A stretch of DNA of 64,000 nucleotides, taken from the NCBI RefSeq assembly GCF_900090045.1, contig NC_041786.1, positions 1,916,501 to 1,980,500 of the forward strand, read 5' to 3'. This document shows positions 1 to 14,700 of this stretch, in pieces. The stretch comes from Plasmodium malariae (lineage: Eukaryota; Apicomplexa; Aconoidasida; Haemosporida; Plasmodiidae). The notes under the pieces were generated by a model, which had not been told where the DNA came from, made no database searches, and worked only from the letters and a program-made list of their open reading frames with translations. The translations under genes and the position numbers were made by a program. Numbering within the stretch: the first letter of the stretch is position 1; each line of letters starts with the position of its first letter.

Positions 1-184
1 ATGTTGTATTAATTTTTTTTCTTTATACTTTTTTCTTTTTTTTTTTTGACTTTTAAAATTTAAAAAAAATTACACTTAAAATTTTCATGCATATTTATTT
101 CACGCTACATTATTTTATTTTACTTCTTTATATTTCGTTACATTTTATTTGAATTCATTTTACCCTTTTTAAGTGTTATGCTTT

Positions 185-1082
185 TTACACGTCTATGGTA
201 TCTGTTTTAGGTTCTAAAACAGAAATGTTGTCTGGAAGAATAGATGGTAATCCTGTTTTTGTATCGATAGCCGTTGGTAACATAATTTTCACTTTTATAC
301 CCAAAACACCCTGTTTTAATTGGGCTGATCTTGTTGCAGTATTAACAAATCTTTTTGAAGGTTCTCCAGTAGATATTAAATAGCCATCACGAAATTTCAT
401 ACTTTTAGCTCTTTGTGCTCTCAATTTTCCTGAAACTATAACTTCGCAACCTTTTGCTCCTGATTCCATTATATGTCTTAAAACACCATAGCATGCTCTT
501 CTTACTGCTAAACCTTTTAAAAGTTTATATCTGAGTGATTCAGCTTGTGCCATTGCACATAATCCTCTATGTTCTACTCTCTCTGCAAATAATTCAACAC
601 TATTTGTTGATTTATTAAAAAATCTTTTTTGAACTAAGGATGTTAATTCACGTATTCTTCTTCCCTTGTCTCCAAGTACTTCCCTTGTACGAGTAGCTCT
701 AATTATGACTTCAGTTCTATAGAAATAAAAATTAAATAACAAAATTTACGGATGTGTAAAATGATTATCACATGCATGTGTCAAATAATGACACAGCCTC
801 ACAAACTAATTTCTTTTTATGCATTCTCCACTATAACGGTTTGCATATGCGTATTTTTCCTAAAAGGAAGAACATAACTTATGCAAAAACTAACACACAA
901 ATATGCTCACAAATGTATACACATATACATACACAAACATATGTATGCACATATTTGTACCTTATTGGTGTAACCCTAACTTCTACCCCTGAATACCCAT
1001 CCTCCGCTAAAATTCGAGCCAAAAACTCATTCAGTTCTGCTTGAAAAACACCATCATTGATAAATTTTCTCTTTTTTGACAT
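185..1082 (-). CDS. RPS3: 40S ribosomal protein S3 (two exons)
   Basis: Small-subunit ribosomal protein uS3, part of the mRNA entry channel of the cytosolic 40S subunit. Exon 1 is 961-1082, starting at the ATG that reads MSKKRKF. Exon 2 is 185-716. The intron (717-960) has GT (GTACAA) and TAG borders and splits the arginine codon of the conserved TPI-RTEVII stretch. The spliced product is 217 residues, a normal length for the family. It shows a KH-domain region ([10 protein letters not shown]), then [20 protein letters not shown] and [20 protein letters not shown], all hallmark S3 blocks. An ATG eight codons further upstream is in frame, but it lies outside the conserved start and was not chosen. 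The C-terminal tail is shorter than in animals. Identity is certain; only the splice sites are inferred. Confidence 0.96.
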
Positions 1083-1834
1083 CTGCACGGAAAAATTAAA
1101 ACGCATAAACGTTTAGTTAATTGACAGAAAAAAAAACAAATTCCAAAAATTACATGTGCGGAACAGCACAAATATATATATATATATATATTTAGGTACA
1201 CATAGTGGCATTTTTTTCCTATATAAACATTAAGAATTCCTATATTTTTCTATTAATTTTCTTTTTTTTATTTTAAGGGCACTTGCATATATATATGAAT
1301 ATCTCTATATGCATAAAAACTCTTTGTCAACTTTTTGTACCATATTTCAATAAAATACGAATATTGTATCAATCAAAAATAAACAAGGTCAAATAGTATA
1401 TTAAAATTTCTTTCTCTCCTTTTATCATCACACATTTTTATACTTGTACTACAAAAATACATATGTAATTTATATATCTTTTCCTATTAAAAATCTTATT
1501 TTTACAACATTATATATAAACATTCAAATATGTAAATAATAAATATATATATGTATGCTTTTTATTTTGGGACTTACAGGAGCTGACATCTTTGTGAGAT
1601 ATTTTTGCTTCGATAATTTTTGTATTAAATTTTTTAAATTGTTTCAACTTTTTCAGTTCAATTATTTAATTTTTTCAATTTTTCCTTTTAATTATATTTT
1701 TTATTCTGCTTTATAAAATTTATATATTGGTATCATTATTTATTCCAATACTTTTTAAAGCATTTAAAAAATACCCTTTTTTTTCAGAGAAAAAATAATT
1801 TTTACGTATATATAAATTATTGTATTATATTATG

Positions 1835-1866
<32 letters not shown>

Positions 1867-2757
1867 TGTAGATTGTAATTATACATTTATGTATATATTA
1901 TTGCTCATTGTATACTCTTATATACTGTATACCTAAAGCAGCGTGTTTTTCTCTTGATTTCTTTTTATATGAAAAAGAAGGAAGAATGCAAAAAAAATAC
2001 GAGCAACTTATGCTAAAGAATAAATATTTAGTGCTTGCCTTAAAGGTTCCCTTTATTTATATTCATTATTATTTATACACAACACGAACTCTCTACGAAT
2101 TTTTCGTTACAAATAGATTTATATATTATGCATATCATATGTTTTTATATTTTTTTATGAACATACGAATGAAAATATAATTTTTAACCGTTCACTGTGT
2201 ACATATATATATATTTCAGTTATATGTAAATTTTGCAAAAGATTTAGCCTGTTATAGGTTAATATGTTAATCCCCTTAGTCACTCCAAAAGCATAAGGGA
2301 AAAAAAAAAAAAAAAAAAAAAGAATATAAATATATTTATTCATATATAATGTATATAAATATTTAAAAAAGAAAAATTTCGTAAAATAATCCAAAAGTAT
2401 TTGTGTTGATTGCTTTAAAAGGGAAAAGAAATTTTTTTATTCAGGAATTCCCATTACGTAAAATATTGAAATAAAATATTTCAAACGAATAAAGCATTTG
2501 TATATTATAAAATTTACGAGCAACAAAAAAATAATAAATTTTCTTTTTTTTTTCATTCAAGTAAACATACTAATAAATTATAAGCGCATCCATTATAGTT
2601 TTTTTGTGGAATATTATATTAATATGAGAATAAAAGCACATCTTTTAAAAGGGTTACATTTTACATTGTATGCGCATATCCTTAGATGTTCACATAGAAG
2701 TATATGTGCGCATACGTACATATATACTTAAGTTTGTGTATCATTTTTACTTTATTT
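1083..2757. other. Intergenic region between RPS3 and dynein genes
   Basis: About 1.7 kb between two minus-strand genes. It serves as RPS3 upstream sequence and dynein 3' flank. It holds (TA)n runs near 1170-1190 and 1835-1860 and a poly(A) run near 2299-2321. Apart from the weak three-exon candidate at 1986-2469, which is listed separately, nothing else looks coding. Confidence 0.6.
1986..2469 (+). CDS. Possible tiny three-exon gene, unknown function
   Basis: Low-confidence model. Exon 1 1986-2045 begins ATG CAA AAA AAA and reads MQKKYEQLMLKNKYLVLALK. Exon 2 2220-2257 follows a TTTCAG acceptor and reads LYVNFAKDLACY. Exon 3 2445-2469 follows a pyrimidine-rich ATTCAG acceptor and ends in TGA. 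Phases match at both joins (0, then 2), giving 40 residues. The first exon is unusually rich in varied, non-AT-biased codons for this intergenic region, and its frame stays open upstream without another ATG. No family is recognised. It could be a real micro-protein, part of a longer transcript, or chance, since 40 residues in AT-rich DNA is weak evidence. Confidence 0.25.
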
Positions 2758-5700
2758 TTAACACTCATTTGTTAAAAATAAGCGAACTCCGAGTTTACCC
2801 CATTCAGATGGATTTTTAGAACCAGTGCGTAATCCAACCTATAAATGAACAAAAAAAAAAAAAAAAAAGAGAAAGATATATTTTTTATTATATCTGTTAT
2901 ATAATTCACATAGACGAATTTGAAGTAAAACAATTTTATAGAAAATACGGGATGTGTACTGAATCGTTTAATTCTTTGTATTTGCAACACCCAATTGAGA
3001 TTCATTAAACGCATTCCGGTGAAACAATATTTTTGTAAAAGTGTAAACTGATGTATATATTTATTGGTAATATTGCATGTAACATAGGTATATATTACAT
3101 TTATATTCATATTTTCTTAATATCAACTATTTTAAAGTCAGCCACACATATGTATTAAAACGCATATGTACAAAAAAATAAGACGGAAAAGTACCTGAAT
3201 CAAATAGTTCTCGTTAATATCAGTGACATTCTTTTCTTGACACATATATAGAGGGCAATTATATATGTCATTGTCTTTGTCGTTTTTATTTTTTTTTTTT
3301 AACACAACTTTAAGATAAACTATTGGAATAATAAAGTATAAATTATTATTGTCCATTTCGATTAATGTCTGACTTATAAAATCCCATTTTGCACCTTGCA
3401 GAATTAAATTCTTTATATAAATACCTTCATCAATACTACGACTTTTTATCTTAGCTTCATCGGACTTGCTTATAGATGTACATTCGAACGTTACTAATTC
3501 ATGACTAGCTTCGTTCTTTTTAGAATATTCATGTAAAATATATTTTAAAACACTCTTGGGGTTACAAAAACCTCCCAGCCAATGAATTTGTAAGTTCCCA
3601 TGAATACACCACTCATTTAATTGATCTATTCGTTCATTTAAGTCTTGGAAAAAATCAAGGAGTCTTCTTTTTGAAACATAAAACGTCTTCCATGATTCAG
3701 GAACTAGTTCATCACTTAAGTATCTTATAATTTCGTAGATTTTTTTATTTATGACTATTTCTCCTTTTAAAGCTGCATCGTTTAGTAAATAGGTATGAAT
3801 AAATATCGATATGCATGAAAATGACAAATTTACATGCTACTTTTTTTTTTCATGTGTATAAGCTTAGACAATTGCAACATGTTTGTAGCAGTGGTGCAAT
3901 GTGTTTCTCATGCCAGTACCGTTACTGCTAGTGTTGCTTCTACCGTTACTGCTACCATTACTACTACCATTACTACTGCCATTACTGCTGCCATTACTAC
4001 TACCATTACTACTGCCATTACTACTACCATTACTACTGCCATTACTGCTGCCATTACTACTACCGTTACTGCTACCATTACTACTAGTACTGCTAATCTC
4101 ACCACTGGTGCTGTTTTATTTTTTTCTGAGGTCTTACCGCATTGAACCTTGTTGAGGGAACTGCGAATTTTCCTTAGAGCTAAATTGTGCTTGTATATTT
4201 CTTGATACATCAGATTTACGTAAATGTACTGCTCTTGAATATATTGCTTCTTCATTAATTCGTCTATATATATTTCATGAGGTAAGTTTTTCAGTAACGT
4301 TTTAGTGAAAGAATAGACTTCTTTTTCATTAATATTGTAAGAAGTAGTGTTCTGAAAATGATATTGATTTAAGTGCAACGAGTTTACGTGAAATAATAAT
4401 GTAATAATTTCTTCAGATGCAAGGGAATTGAATGGGATTTCGGAGTATGGTTTCTGACCAAATATTTCTACATTATCATTATGTGGAATTTCCTTGAGAT
4501 AATTACTTAGAAGCTTTTCATTACTAATGTCACTAGGTATGTAATAATTTATGGAGCTAGAAAAAATATATTTTCCTTTAAATATATTGTTGTTAAAAAA
4601 TTCTTTTGCATATATATTTAACAGTTCCTTATCAAAAAAATCAATAATTTTGGAACCATATATTATATCACAAATGTAATAATGGAAATAAGGCCAATAT
4701 ATTTCCTTTACATTTTTATTAAAAAATATTTCTGAAATATACTTACTAAATATCACATCCTTATCACTAAAAAAATAATTCTCGCTATTCCATCCTAAAT
4801 TATAAAACTTCTTTCTGTTGTTTAAAATTGAGTGAAACCAAAATAAACATAGCATTAACTTTTTATACTTAATTAACTGAATATTTTTATTTTCTTCTAA
4901 TGCCCATTGTTCTTTAAATAATATAGAAATACTCTTTTTTATATTATGGGCTTCCTCTAAAATAACAATAATACTTTTTTGTAATAAAGAAGATGGAAAT
5001 TTTTCATTAGGCAGAGAAGATAAAAACAGACGAAATTTTGGATGAACCCTTAGTTTTCTATTATTTCTTTTTAATAATAAATGATTCAAATTATCCACAT
5101 ATAAATTACTGTATTCTTCGTCTATCAATGCATTATAGCATTCTACACTTTCTACATGATCACCGCTCTCTAAAGAAATGATTTCCTGTCTTTTTACATT
5201 TTTAATTATTTTATCTTCATTCGATTTTTGCTCTTTTGTTATCTCCTCCTGCGCTTCTATTACTATATTTTGCTTATTACTTGAAATTTTTTTATATTTT
5301 TCTTCTACCTTTTTGTTTTTCTCATTGTATATTGATGTAACTTCTTCCCCTTTTCTCCTTTCTTCTGCTATATTTGCTTGGACATATAAAGGATTTGGTG
5401 GATCATGTGCATCAAATTTCATTTCATCAGAACTAGTATTAAATAATGAACAAGAAGTAGTACTCGCACTGAACACATTTTCAATTATTTTTGTTAATTT
5501 TTGTAATTTTTCTATAGAATTGTGTAAATTTGATATAAAAAGAACGTGCCCATTTTCCATTGCATCTATAAGATAATTATATATGAAATTAATATTTTGA
5601 TTTGTTAAGGTTAAATTTTTAAGCTTCTGATTATTATCACGAGCATAGTTATATACATATTGAAAAGGATCATAGTTGTGCTTATAAATAATAGTTAGTG

Positions 5701-8700
5701 GTTCAATATTTTTAGAAGGACCTAAGATGTATTCAAAATTCATGTGATCTACATCTATATCATTATAGGAAATATTAGCATAAACTAAATTTTCTATAGC
5801 CTTATTTAATCTATCAGGTCTTAAAATTTTAATTATAATTAATTTTTGGAAAGAATTTAAATTGAATTCCCATTCATCTGGTAGTACATAATTTTCTACT
5901 TCTAAGAAATTAAACCATCTTCTCCATTCTCTAATTGATTTAATGAAAGAATTAATGAAACCTTCAAAGTTTTTCAATTTTTCAATATCTAATAAATATC
6001 TCCATTTTTCGTCGCTAATCCAATCATTCCCTGGATTAAGGACTTCTAAAGCTTTCTCCTCGTTTGCTGTAGTATCATTATTATAATTCGTGTTACTAAA
6101 TTCTGAAAAGTCATTACTATCAAGTTCCATATACTCATCTGATAATTTATCATTGGAATTATATTTCTTCTTCGAGTTCTTCCTTTTCCTTTTATTGTTG
6201 ATTGTGTTAGTATTACATTTTGGTTGATCAACCTCCCCAACATTAATATTCTTCTTCTCTTGGAAGTTCCTTTTTTTTCCTAATTCAAATTCATCATTTT
6301 TTATGTCAACATTATCATAATATTCTCCTTCGTCTTGTTCACTACCATTTGCATTATCTTCATTATCACCTCCATTATTGTCATTGTAATTGTCATTATT
6401 ATTATCATTGTCATTATCATTATCATCGGCTTCATTATCATCACTTTCAATTTCTTCCGCATCATAATAATCGTCTTCTTCATCTCCATCCTCCTCCTGA
6501 TCCTCCTCCTCATTTTCATTATTATTAACTCGTTCATCATCTACATAGTTGTAAGAATCAGAAATATTTTTCCCTATTTCTTGCTCATTTTTATTATCCT
6601 TTGCACCACTATGCTTTTTCTTTTTTTTCTTACTAATATATATTTTTTTTCTTTTATGATAAGCACTTCGCTTATCATTTGCAGCATAATTATCTTTTTC
6701 ATCTGCCATATATATCTTCAAATACTTTGTGTGCACATTTTCATTGTTATTTTGAACCCCAAATATAAAAAAATTGTAGTCCTCTTGAGATATTTTATTT
6801 TCGAAAACCATAATCTTGCATAAGGAATAAAAAATAAAAAATAAATGATGCTTACTTGCTAAGGAGATCTTGGTATATTTTAGAAATTCGTAAAAGTAGC
6901 TATTAAATAATATTTCTTGTCTTTCAACTGGTGAAGAAGATACTGCTGTGTTATTTTTTTTAAAATTAGATATATGATACGTAAAAAAGGAGATAAAATT
7001 TTCTAAGGAAAACTGATAATAATTATTTACATATTTCAAATCATTTAAAATGGTAAATAGTATAGATGCTTTTTTTGCTAAAGGTTTGAAAACATTCTTG
7101 TTCATGTTCATTCTGCTAAGTGTGTCATTTATTTCTTCCAAATATCCGTTCTTTTCATCTATTTCTAATTTAGATTTTAAAAGAATATTAATCAAATTAT
7201 CATCTTCCGTAATTTTATTTTCACTTTTAGTTATATGTTCTAGAATGTTGTTCTCTAATTTTATTATTTCCTTTTTAACTTGAACAAGACGCATTAGACA
7301 TTCTTTATTTTCATATCCTAAATTCTTCTGTTCATTCATTACAATAACGTTTAATAGAATATTGTCCAAAGATTCTTTGTTTAATTTAAATACAATAACG
7401 CTAGTCAAGGTGTAAAATAATCTATCTAAATCGAAGCAGTTCTTATTAGAAACTAAAAATAATTTAAAGTTTTTGTGAATACTTATATTATTTAGTAGCT
7501 CCAACTTCATACAATATATTTTTTCTTCGTAAGACATCTTACTATTACTACTATTACTATTATTATTATTACTATTATTACTGGTATTATTAATGGCATT
7601 ATTATTGGTATTATTATTGGTATTATTATTGGTATTATTACTGGTGTTATTATTGGTATTATGACTGGTATTATTACTGGTGTTATTACTGGTATTATTA
7701 CCAGCGCAATTGCTACACATCTTTTTCTTTCTATTTATGTACTTTTTTATTAACAAGTCATTTGTAGAATAATGCACCCTCATATCAAGTAGACAATTGT
7801 TTTCTTTATCTAAAACAAATTTATTATACCTCTTAATTGTTAAGAGTAATATATCTTCCAGTTCATTAATATAATTTATCAATAAAGCCGTTCCTTTATT
7901 CATACAGTATATAATTTTATAAAATATATCTGAAGAATGAAAATCTGAAATTTGTAATATTTTGTCACTATTATTGTAACTTCTCTTTATCCAGTTGGCT
8001 ACCTGATAATGAGGATCAACTATTAAAGTAGCACTGAAATTATTATTAATAAGTATAGAATTTTCTTTCATATATATATCATTTGATAAAAAGTTAATAT
8101 TAAATTCTAAGGATTGAATTGGATCAATAAAATAATCAACTACATTAAAATTTGAGTTAACAAAAATATTATTTTTTACTAATAAATTTATACAAGTATC
8201 ATAAATTAAATATTTCCTATCTTCATAATTTAATAAACCGGTGTACACCAGAAAAAAAGAAGATAAAATAGATTCACCATAAATACACTTTTTAATACGC
8301 TCATTATCTTTAACATACTTTTCCCATCTATTTTTTTCATCCATTAAATTAAAAAATATTTTTTCCACATTTTCAATTCGTACACATGATTCCTCATATG
8401 ATTTACTCAACTCATTACTTGTTTTTGTACTTTCATTATGTTGTTCTTGTAAATGTAATAATGTTTTCTCAATTTCATTCAGTTGTTCCATTGCCACTTG
8501 CAATTCTTTTCTATTCTCACTTAGTAGCTCTTCAGCTAATTTTAATCTTAATCTTTTAGGTGCCACTTCCCTATAGACTTCTGCGTACATTTTCAATGCA
8601 TGTACCCACATACACAAAGCACCTGTAGCGGAAGAAACTTTTTTTACTGCTTTTGGTGAATATATGGGGTTTTTTGTAAATTTTTCAATTTTTTTTAATG

Positions 8701-11700
8701 TTTTATCTGAAATAGAGTCTTTGTCAAATGATTTTAATTTACTTAAAAAATTTGCTTCACCTAGTTCAATTTTTGCTTGTTCCCAACTAGGGGTTTTATT
8801 TAAAATGATCATGACTATTGACAAAGTTTGCATAACTACGTCAGGTGGTTTTGTGTAAGCCTTTACTTCTGAAATACTTTTTTTGTCTAATTGTTCTAAA
8901 GATTGTGTAGCAACTTCTAGATCAGGTATAGCGTTTTGTAAATCTTTTCTTGCATCCTCAGCTAACTTTTGAGTTTCTATTTCCACATTCGATATTCTGA
9001 TGTTATCTTCTTGAATTTTTATTTTCTTTTCATTAGATTCTATTTTTTTTTCTTCTATTTCTTTTAATAGTTGTGCACATTCTGTTTGTTTTTTAGATAT
9101 ATTTTCTTTTTGAAGACTCAGTTGAATTTGCATTTCTTCAATTTCATTTCTCGCATCAGCTAATTTGCTTAGTGCTATATTAATTTTCTTCTCTTGATTA
9201 TTCATTTCTTCTGATTTCTTTTTGTATATGTATTCGAAAATTTTCAAAAATTTTAAAAAATGTTTAAAGTTAATGTATTTCTGTATGTTAAGTTTATCCT
9301 CTACTATTTTAGAATTTTTTATGTATTTAATATAATTTTCTTCATCTTCCTCATTTTTGTTTTCTCCTTCTATTGTATTTTCCTCTGTTCCATCACTAAT
9401 AGTTTTTTTACTTTGCATGATACTTTTTGTTTGATTAGAATGTATATTGCAACTTTCTTTTGTATTTATTTGTAGACTATTATTTATCTGCATATATTGT
9501 TTGCTATCACTTAATTGTGTATTCTTCGACTTAATCGTTGTGTGATTCACTTCGTATTTTTTATTTTTTTCCTCTTGTTTAGGTATGTTGTTTTTTTTTT
9601 CATTTATATTTTTATATGGATAGTTTTTACTACTATCCATATGTGTAAAGAAATCATTTAAAAAAAATTGATTTCCCATTTTCTCCATACTTACCTTTTC
9701 TTGGAGATGTAAGAATATTCCTTCAAACATTTTTATTGCTGTGTAATGTAACTTACTAAATACATCAATATTTAAGTTATTTATTTTAAGTGTCTCTTGA
9801 GCAATTATATTATAGGAGGTATTTTTCCAAGGGAAGAAATAATTTACTGTGGAATTTTTTAATATAACACTGTACTCATTAGATATTTTTCTAAACATTT
9901 TACTCTTTAGAGAAGTAAACAGAACATAATGATAATTTCTTTTAATTAGCTCTTCAACCATTTCATTTAGGGTATCAAAATGTTTAAAGCCTATTTCGTT
10001 TTGTAGGAATATATTTTTTAAATATGCTATTTCTTCACTATTAAAAATATTTATTAAATTCTCATTATTATACAGCTCATGTAAAAATTCTAAAATATCA
10101 TCATTCATATTATCATCTAAGTAGTAAAGAACACATCTTTTCTCGTTCTTGTAGCAGTTAAAAATTGCATCCTTAAATTTTTTTATAAAATAGTTGCATT
10201 TTAATTTTTCTACTACTGAAATATTATTACTATAATTTAAGGAATTTATATTTAATTTACTTGAATCTTCCTTTTCTACATTTAATTTATTCCATTCCCT
10301 ATTTTCATTTAGCATTCTATCATTCAAATTTCTGTTTTTATACTTCCTTCCATTCGGCTTATCATTATTGAAATTGTCTAAATCTGCTTTTTTACTCAAA
10401 TGTTCTTCCTGCAGCTCTTCATGTTCTCCTACTTCGATTGTTTTGTTCCTTCTGTTTTGTTCAATCATTTTATTTCCATGATCTGTCACTTCTATATTTA
10501 TTTTATCCTTTTTTCCAGATAGTACACTCATTTCGATTGCTTCATTCACTTCAATTGCTTCATTCACTTCAATTGCTTCATTCACTTCAATTGCTTCATT
10601 CACTTCAATTGCTTCATTCACTTCAATTGCTTCATTCACTTCTATTGCTTCATTCACTTCTATTGCTTCATTCACTTCTATTGCTTCATTCACTTCCATT
10701 GCTTTATTCATTTCTGTTTCTTTATTCATTTCTGTTGCTTCCTCATTACTCTTTCCGTTTTTCGAAGAACTCATATAATTAACGATTGAAATTTCCTTCA
10801 TGGAATGATCCTTATTAAACACATCATCTAGAATTGCACGTTGCTCTTCAGGTTTAACCAAATTTGCATTTCCATAATATAAATTCTTAATAACGCTAAT
10901 TTTAATTTGATATATAAAACATGCGATTAAGCAACAAGTAAATTTTCCCGATTCACTGTCACCAATAGAGATAAAATGTTCATTTTCGAAAAGAAAAATT
11001 CTAGAAAATTTACAAATATTTAACATAGCTTCTTTAAATAATATGAAGTTTATAGGAGTATTTATGTTATTAAAATCATTATCATTTTTATTTACTAATA
11101 TTTCTATTTCCTTTGATACTTTTTGCGATATATCTAAATAAGCTCCCACAGCCCCTTTTAAGTCGTTAGTATTATAATTTGCATTATCATTTGTGTTACC
11201 ATTTATGTTGTCATTCGAACCTACATTATTTTCGCTGTGATTTATTTCACTTCTGAACATTTCGTATATGCTGTTTTCTGTTAAGTTCTTTTGTCCATTC
11301 ATTAATAGAAAACCTTTTTTTTCCTCATCAGGAGAATCAACAACCATATTATAACTTTTGAAATACTCTTTTTTCTTCTTATCATAATTACAGACAACAA
11401 ATGTATTATAAGAGGATATAACGTTTTTGAAAAATTCCATTAAAACATTTTCATTAAACACTGGTTGGTAGAAGAAATAGGGGTTTTCATTTTTTGTGTC
11501 ATGGAAATTGTAAGAGCAAAAGTAAAAGTTTTTTTTATTAGGAAACAAATGATTATACACAACATAAAACTTTTTATGTAAAATATTTTTTAAAATATTT
11601 TTAAACTTTTTCTTTTCAGTTTTTAAAATTAATTGATCACTTATAGCTCGAAAGCATTCATTACACCATAATCTTAATACACTTTCTTTTTCTTCATATA

Positions 11701-14700
11701 TAGGAGCTTCTGACAAATATATACCTTTAATTATTTTAAATATGTGCTTTAAATGAAAAAAGTAGTGATAGCAATTTAAATTTGCCTTAAAATATTTTGC
11801 TGTATCAAAAAATAATCGAACAGTTGCCAAGGAAAGGGGTTCTGACAAATTCTTTATGACTTCATGAAAATTAGAAAATTTATGTCTTAAGAAAACATGA
11901 AATGTATTCTTTATAACTACTTCATCCATTTCATTTAAATGAACAATATGCAATCTGTTTATTAGTTTTCTATTAAATGATGAAATGTATTTTTTATTAT
12001 TTCCATATATTAAAAAGAAAAATAAATTCTCCACATTTTTTACAGAACCGTTGTCTCTGTTATAGTACATATTATAGTCGATAAATTGGTTGAGAAATTC
12101 TAAAATGCTTGTATTGGGGGCTGACTTATCGTGATAATTAAGATTGCTTTTGCAGCTGTTATAACTGTTATTTTTCGACTCATATTTTATGTCATAGTTA
12201 AAATCAAACAATAATTTGTTAGTAGAAGTAGTAGTAGAATTAAGGCCGTTAAAATAAGAATTATCATATTTTTGAAGACTATTTAAATCATCTAAAATAA
12301 AATATAGAGACCTCTTATTTCCTATTGGCTTATAAATATTTCTGCATTTCTTTTCTACATTCATTTCAATTTTTTTTTCTAGTTTGTTCGAGTTATATAA
12401 TTTTGAGATGAAGATATAATAACTTGATATATCTTCTTTAATATATGGTAATATATTGTACTTCATAAAAAAGGTTTTTCCACTAAATTTATTTCCTATT
12501 AGTAGTATATTCTTTTTGTTATACATTAATATGTTAATAATATTTTTTTTTCTCAAAGATTCTACATTGTCTACATATATATTGTCATTAAATTTCTGTT
12601 GAAAATATTTTTGTTGTTTTGTTTTTTGCATGTTGTTTTCACCTATATTTTTCTTTTGATTATAGATATCTTTTAACGATGATTTATTATAGCTTTGAAT
12701 AAAATTGTGGTTGAGGACGTTATACTCATCATTATCAACATTGTAATTATTGTTATTATTATTACAGTTATTATTATTCTTATTGTTATTTCTTTTCTCA
12801 TCCGGGAATTTATTTTTACCATTTTTAATATTTCTATAGGATAATATATTATCAGAAAAATTATTATTTGAAAAGCTGTTATCCGAAAAATAATTGTTGG
12901 ACATATTTTTACTGTAACTGTTAAAAGCAGTAGAATCAAGATAGTTGTTATTCGAATAAATATTATGCTCGGAATAATTACTAAACATATGGTAATTGTC
13001 TAACATGTTCATATCATTTATACTGTTTTCATTAGATGACATAAAATTGGAATGATATGTTTGGTACACATTGTTTAAGGTATCTTTATTATTACTATCA
13101 CTAAACAGATTATTATAATTAATTGTGTATTTGTTAAAATTTTTGCTAAATTGTAAATTACTATTCAAGAAAATTTTATTAAAATTAGTTTCTTGGTTTA
13201 ACGTTTCATTCAACTGGTTTGCGCTCACATTCATATATTTCATATTACTATCGTTTTTACTAAAATTGTAATTTTCATAAGAAAAAAAATTTTCTTTCAC
13301 ATTTGGAAGAAAATTATGGTTAGTTGTAATTAATTCGTCCCACAAAACCCAGCTGAAATTGTTTTTACTTATTGTGTAATCAAAAATAGTGTTCAAATGT
13401 GGAAAGGTACTATCTATACTTTTAATTAAATGATCTAGTAATTCCTTACTTTTAGGGCATAAAATATTAGAAAAAGTGTATATAATAGATTGAAGAAATA
13501 ATTTTTCTAAGCAAAGGGAAGGGTTCATATTTCTTGGAAAATTTTTATCATATAAATTACATAACATATCGTAAAGTTGACAAATAGATATTATAATATT
13601 TGCATCACTTACATCAATAATTAAATTAAATTTATTTTTCTTAGAATTCATTATTTTTTTAATATACTTATTAAAAAATCCTTGAACCAAATTTTTTTCT
13701 TCTAAACTGAAGAAATTATTTTGTAAATAGCTATCGATGATCCATTCAAAGTTAAACTCTTCCTCATTCATATAAACTATTTTAGATCTACTAATAAAAG
13801 ACGGAGTACAATTTTTCAAATTTTCTATTTCAAAAAATATAAATACGTTATCTGTATATTTTAATCTATTTCCATTTATAAATGTTAACACCTTATTTTC
13901 ATCTAACAAAGAATGTAACGGTTCAGCTGTTAATGTATCTATAGGCCCATCTAAAATTAGCCATTTTTCATTGGGGGTATTATCATCAAATAACTTTTTC
14001 ATTATTAATGAAAATATACCATCTTCATAAATTTCTTTCTCAAAGTTATAGTAACCATACAATTTCCTTAAGTCAGTGGACATGGGATTAAAAACTGTTA
14101 TATCAATAGAATTATTATTCATGTCTGTACTATGTTTATTTTTATTTGAAAAATCGAGCAATGTTCCAGAAGAATTTTTACTTTGTATAGAATGGGTACT
14201 ACTTATTTTACTCAATTTTTTCGTAGCTATATTATTTGTAATCATATTTGCATTCCCTTGGTTCTTATATTTGTTGTAGAACAAATTATTAGGGTACAAC
14301 AAATTATAACTCTCATATGTTCCTTTATTTGCCATTTGCGAATGTGTAGGTATGATGCTTATTTTATTTGAGTTTGCATAATCATCATTGTAATTATTTA
14401 ATTTATTTTTATTAATATCAGAATCGTGCTCATACGAATTGTTATAATTACCTTTATGTAACAACATTGCGTCATAGCTTTCTTCCTCTGCGGTAATGTC
14501 AGTAGCACTAGTAACAGTAGAAGTACCTGTTGTTTTTGTAGAACTTACTATTATCTTTGCGCTTTTCAGAATTTCGCAGAAATGCTTAAAAATATTTATG
14601 ATACTAGTTTTACCGGTGCATGATTTTCCCACCAAGACAATTCCTTTGTTTGTTTTTTTTATTTTATGCAATTTTAATATGCTTTTTATATAATAATCAT

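Noticed and set aside
3908..4137. Continuation of the dynein exon into a hydrophobic V/M/A tail as the true C-terminus
   Set aside because: It would remove the conserved dynein C-terminal domain, which is intact in the next exons; a consensus GTAAGA donor at 4137 and matching phase support splicing.
3834..4155. Plus-strand open frames rich in Thr/Ile/Ala or Leu/Pro over the dynein repeat
   Set aside because: They are products of the 12-bp minisatellite, whose period is a multiple of three; the minus-strand dynein intron explains the sequence.
10438..10782. Plus-strand leucine/histidine/serine repeat frame
   Set aside because: Mirror image of the EVNEAI repeat in the dynein exon on the other strand.
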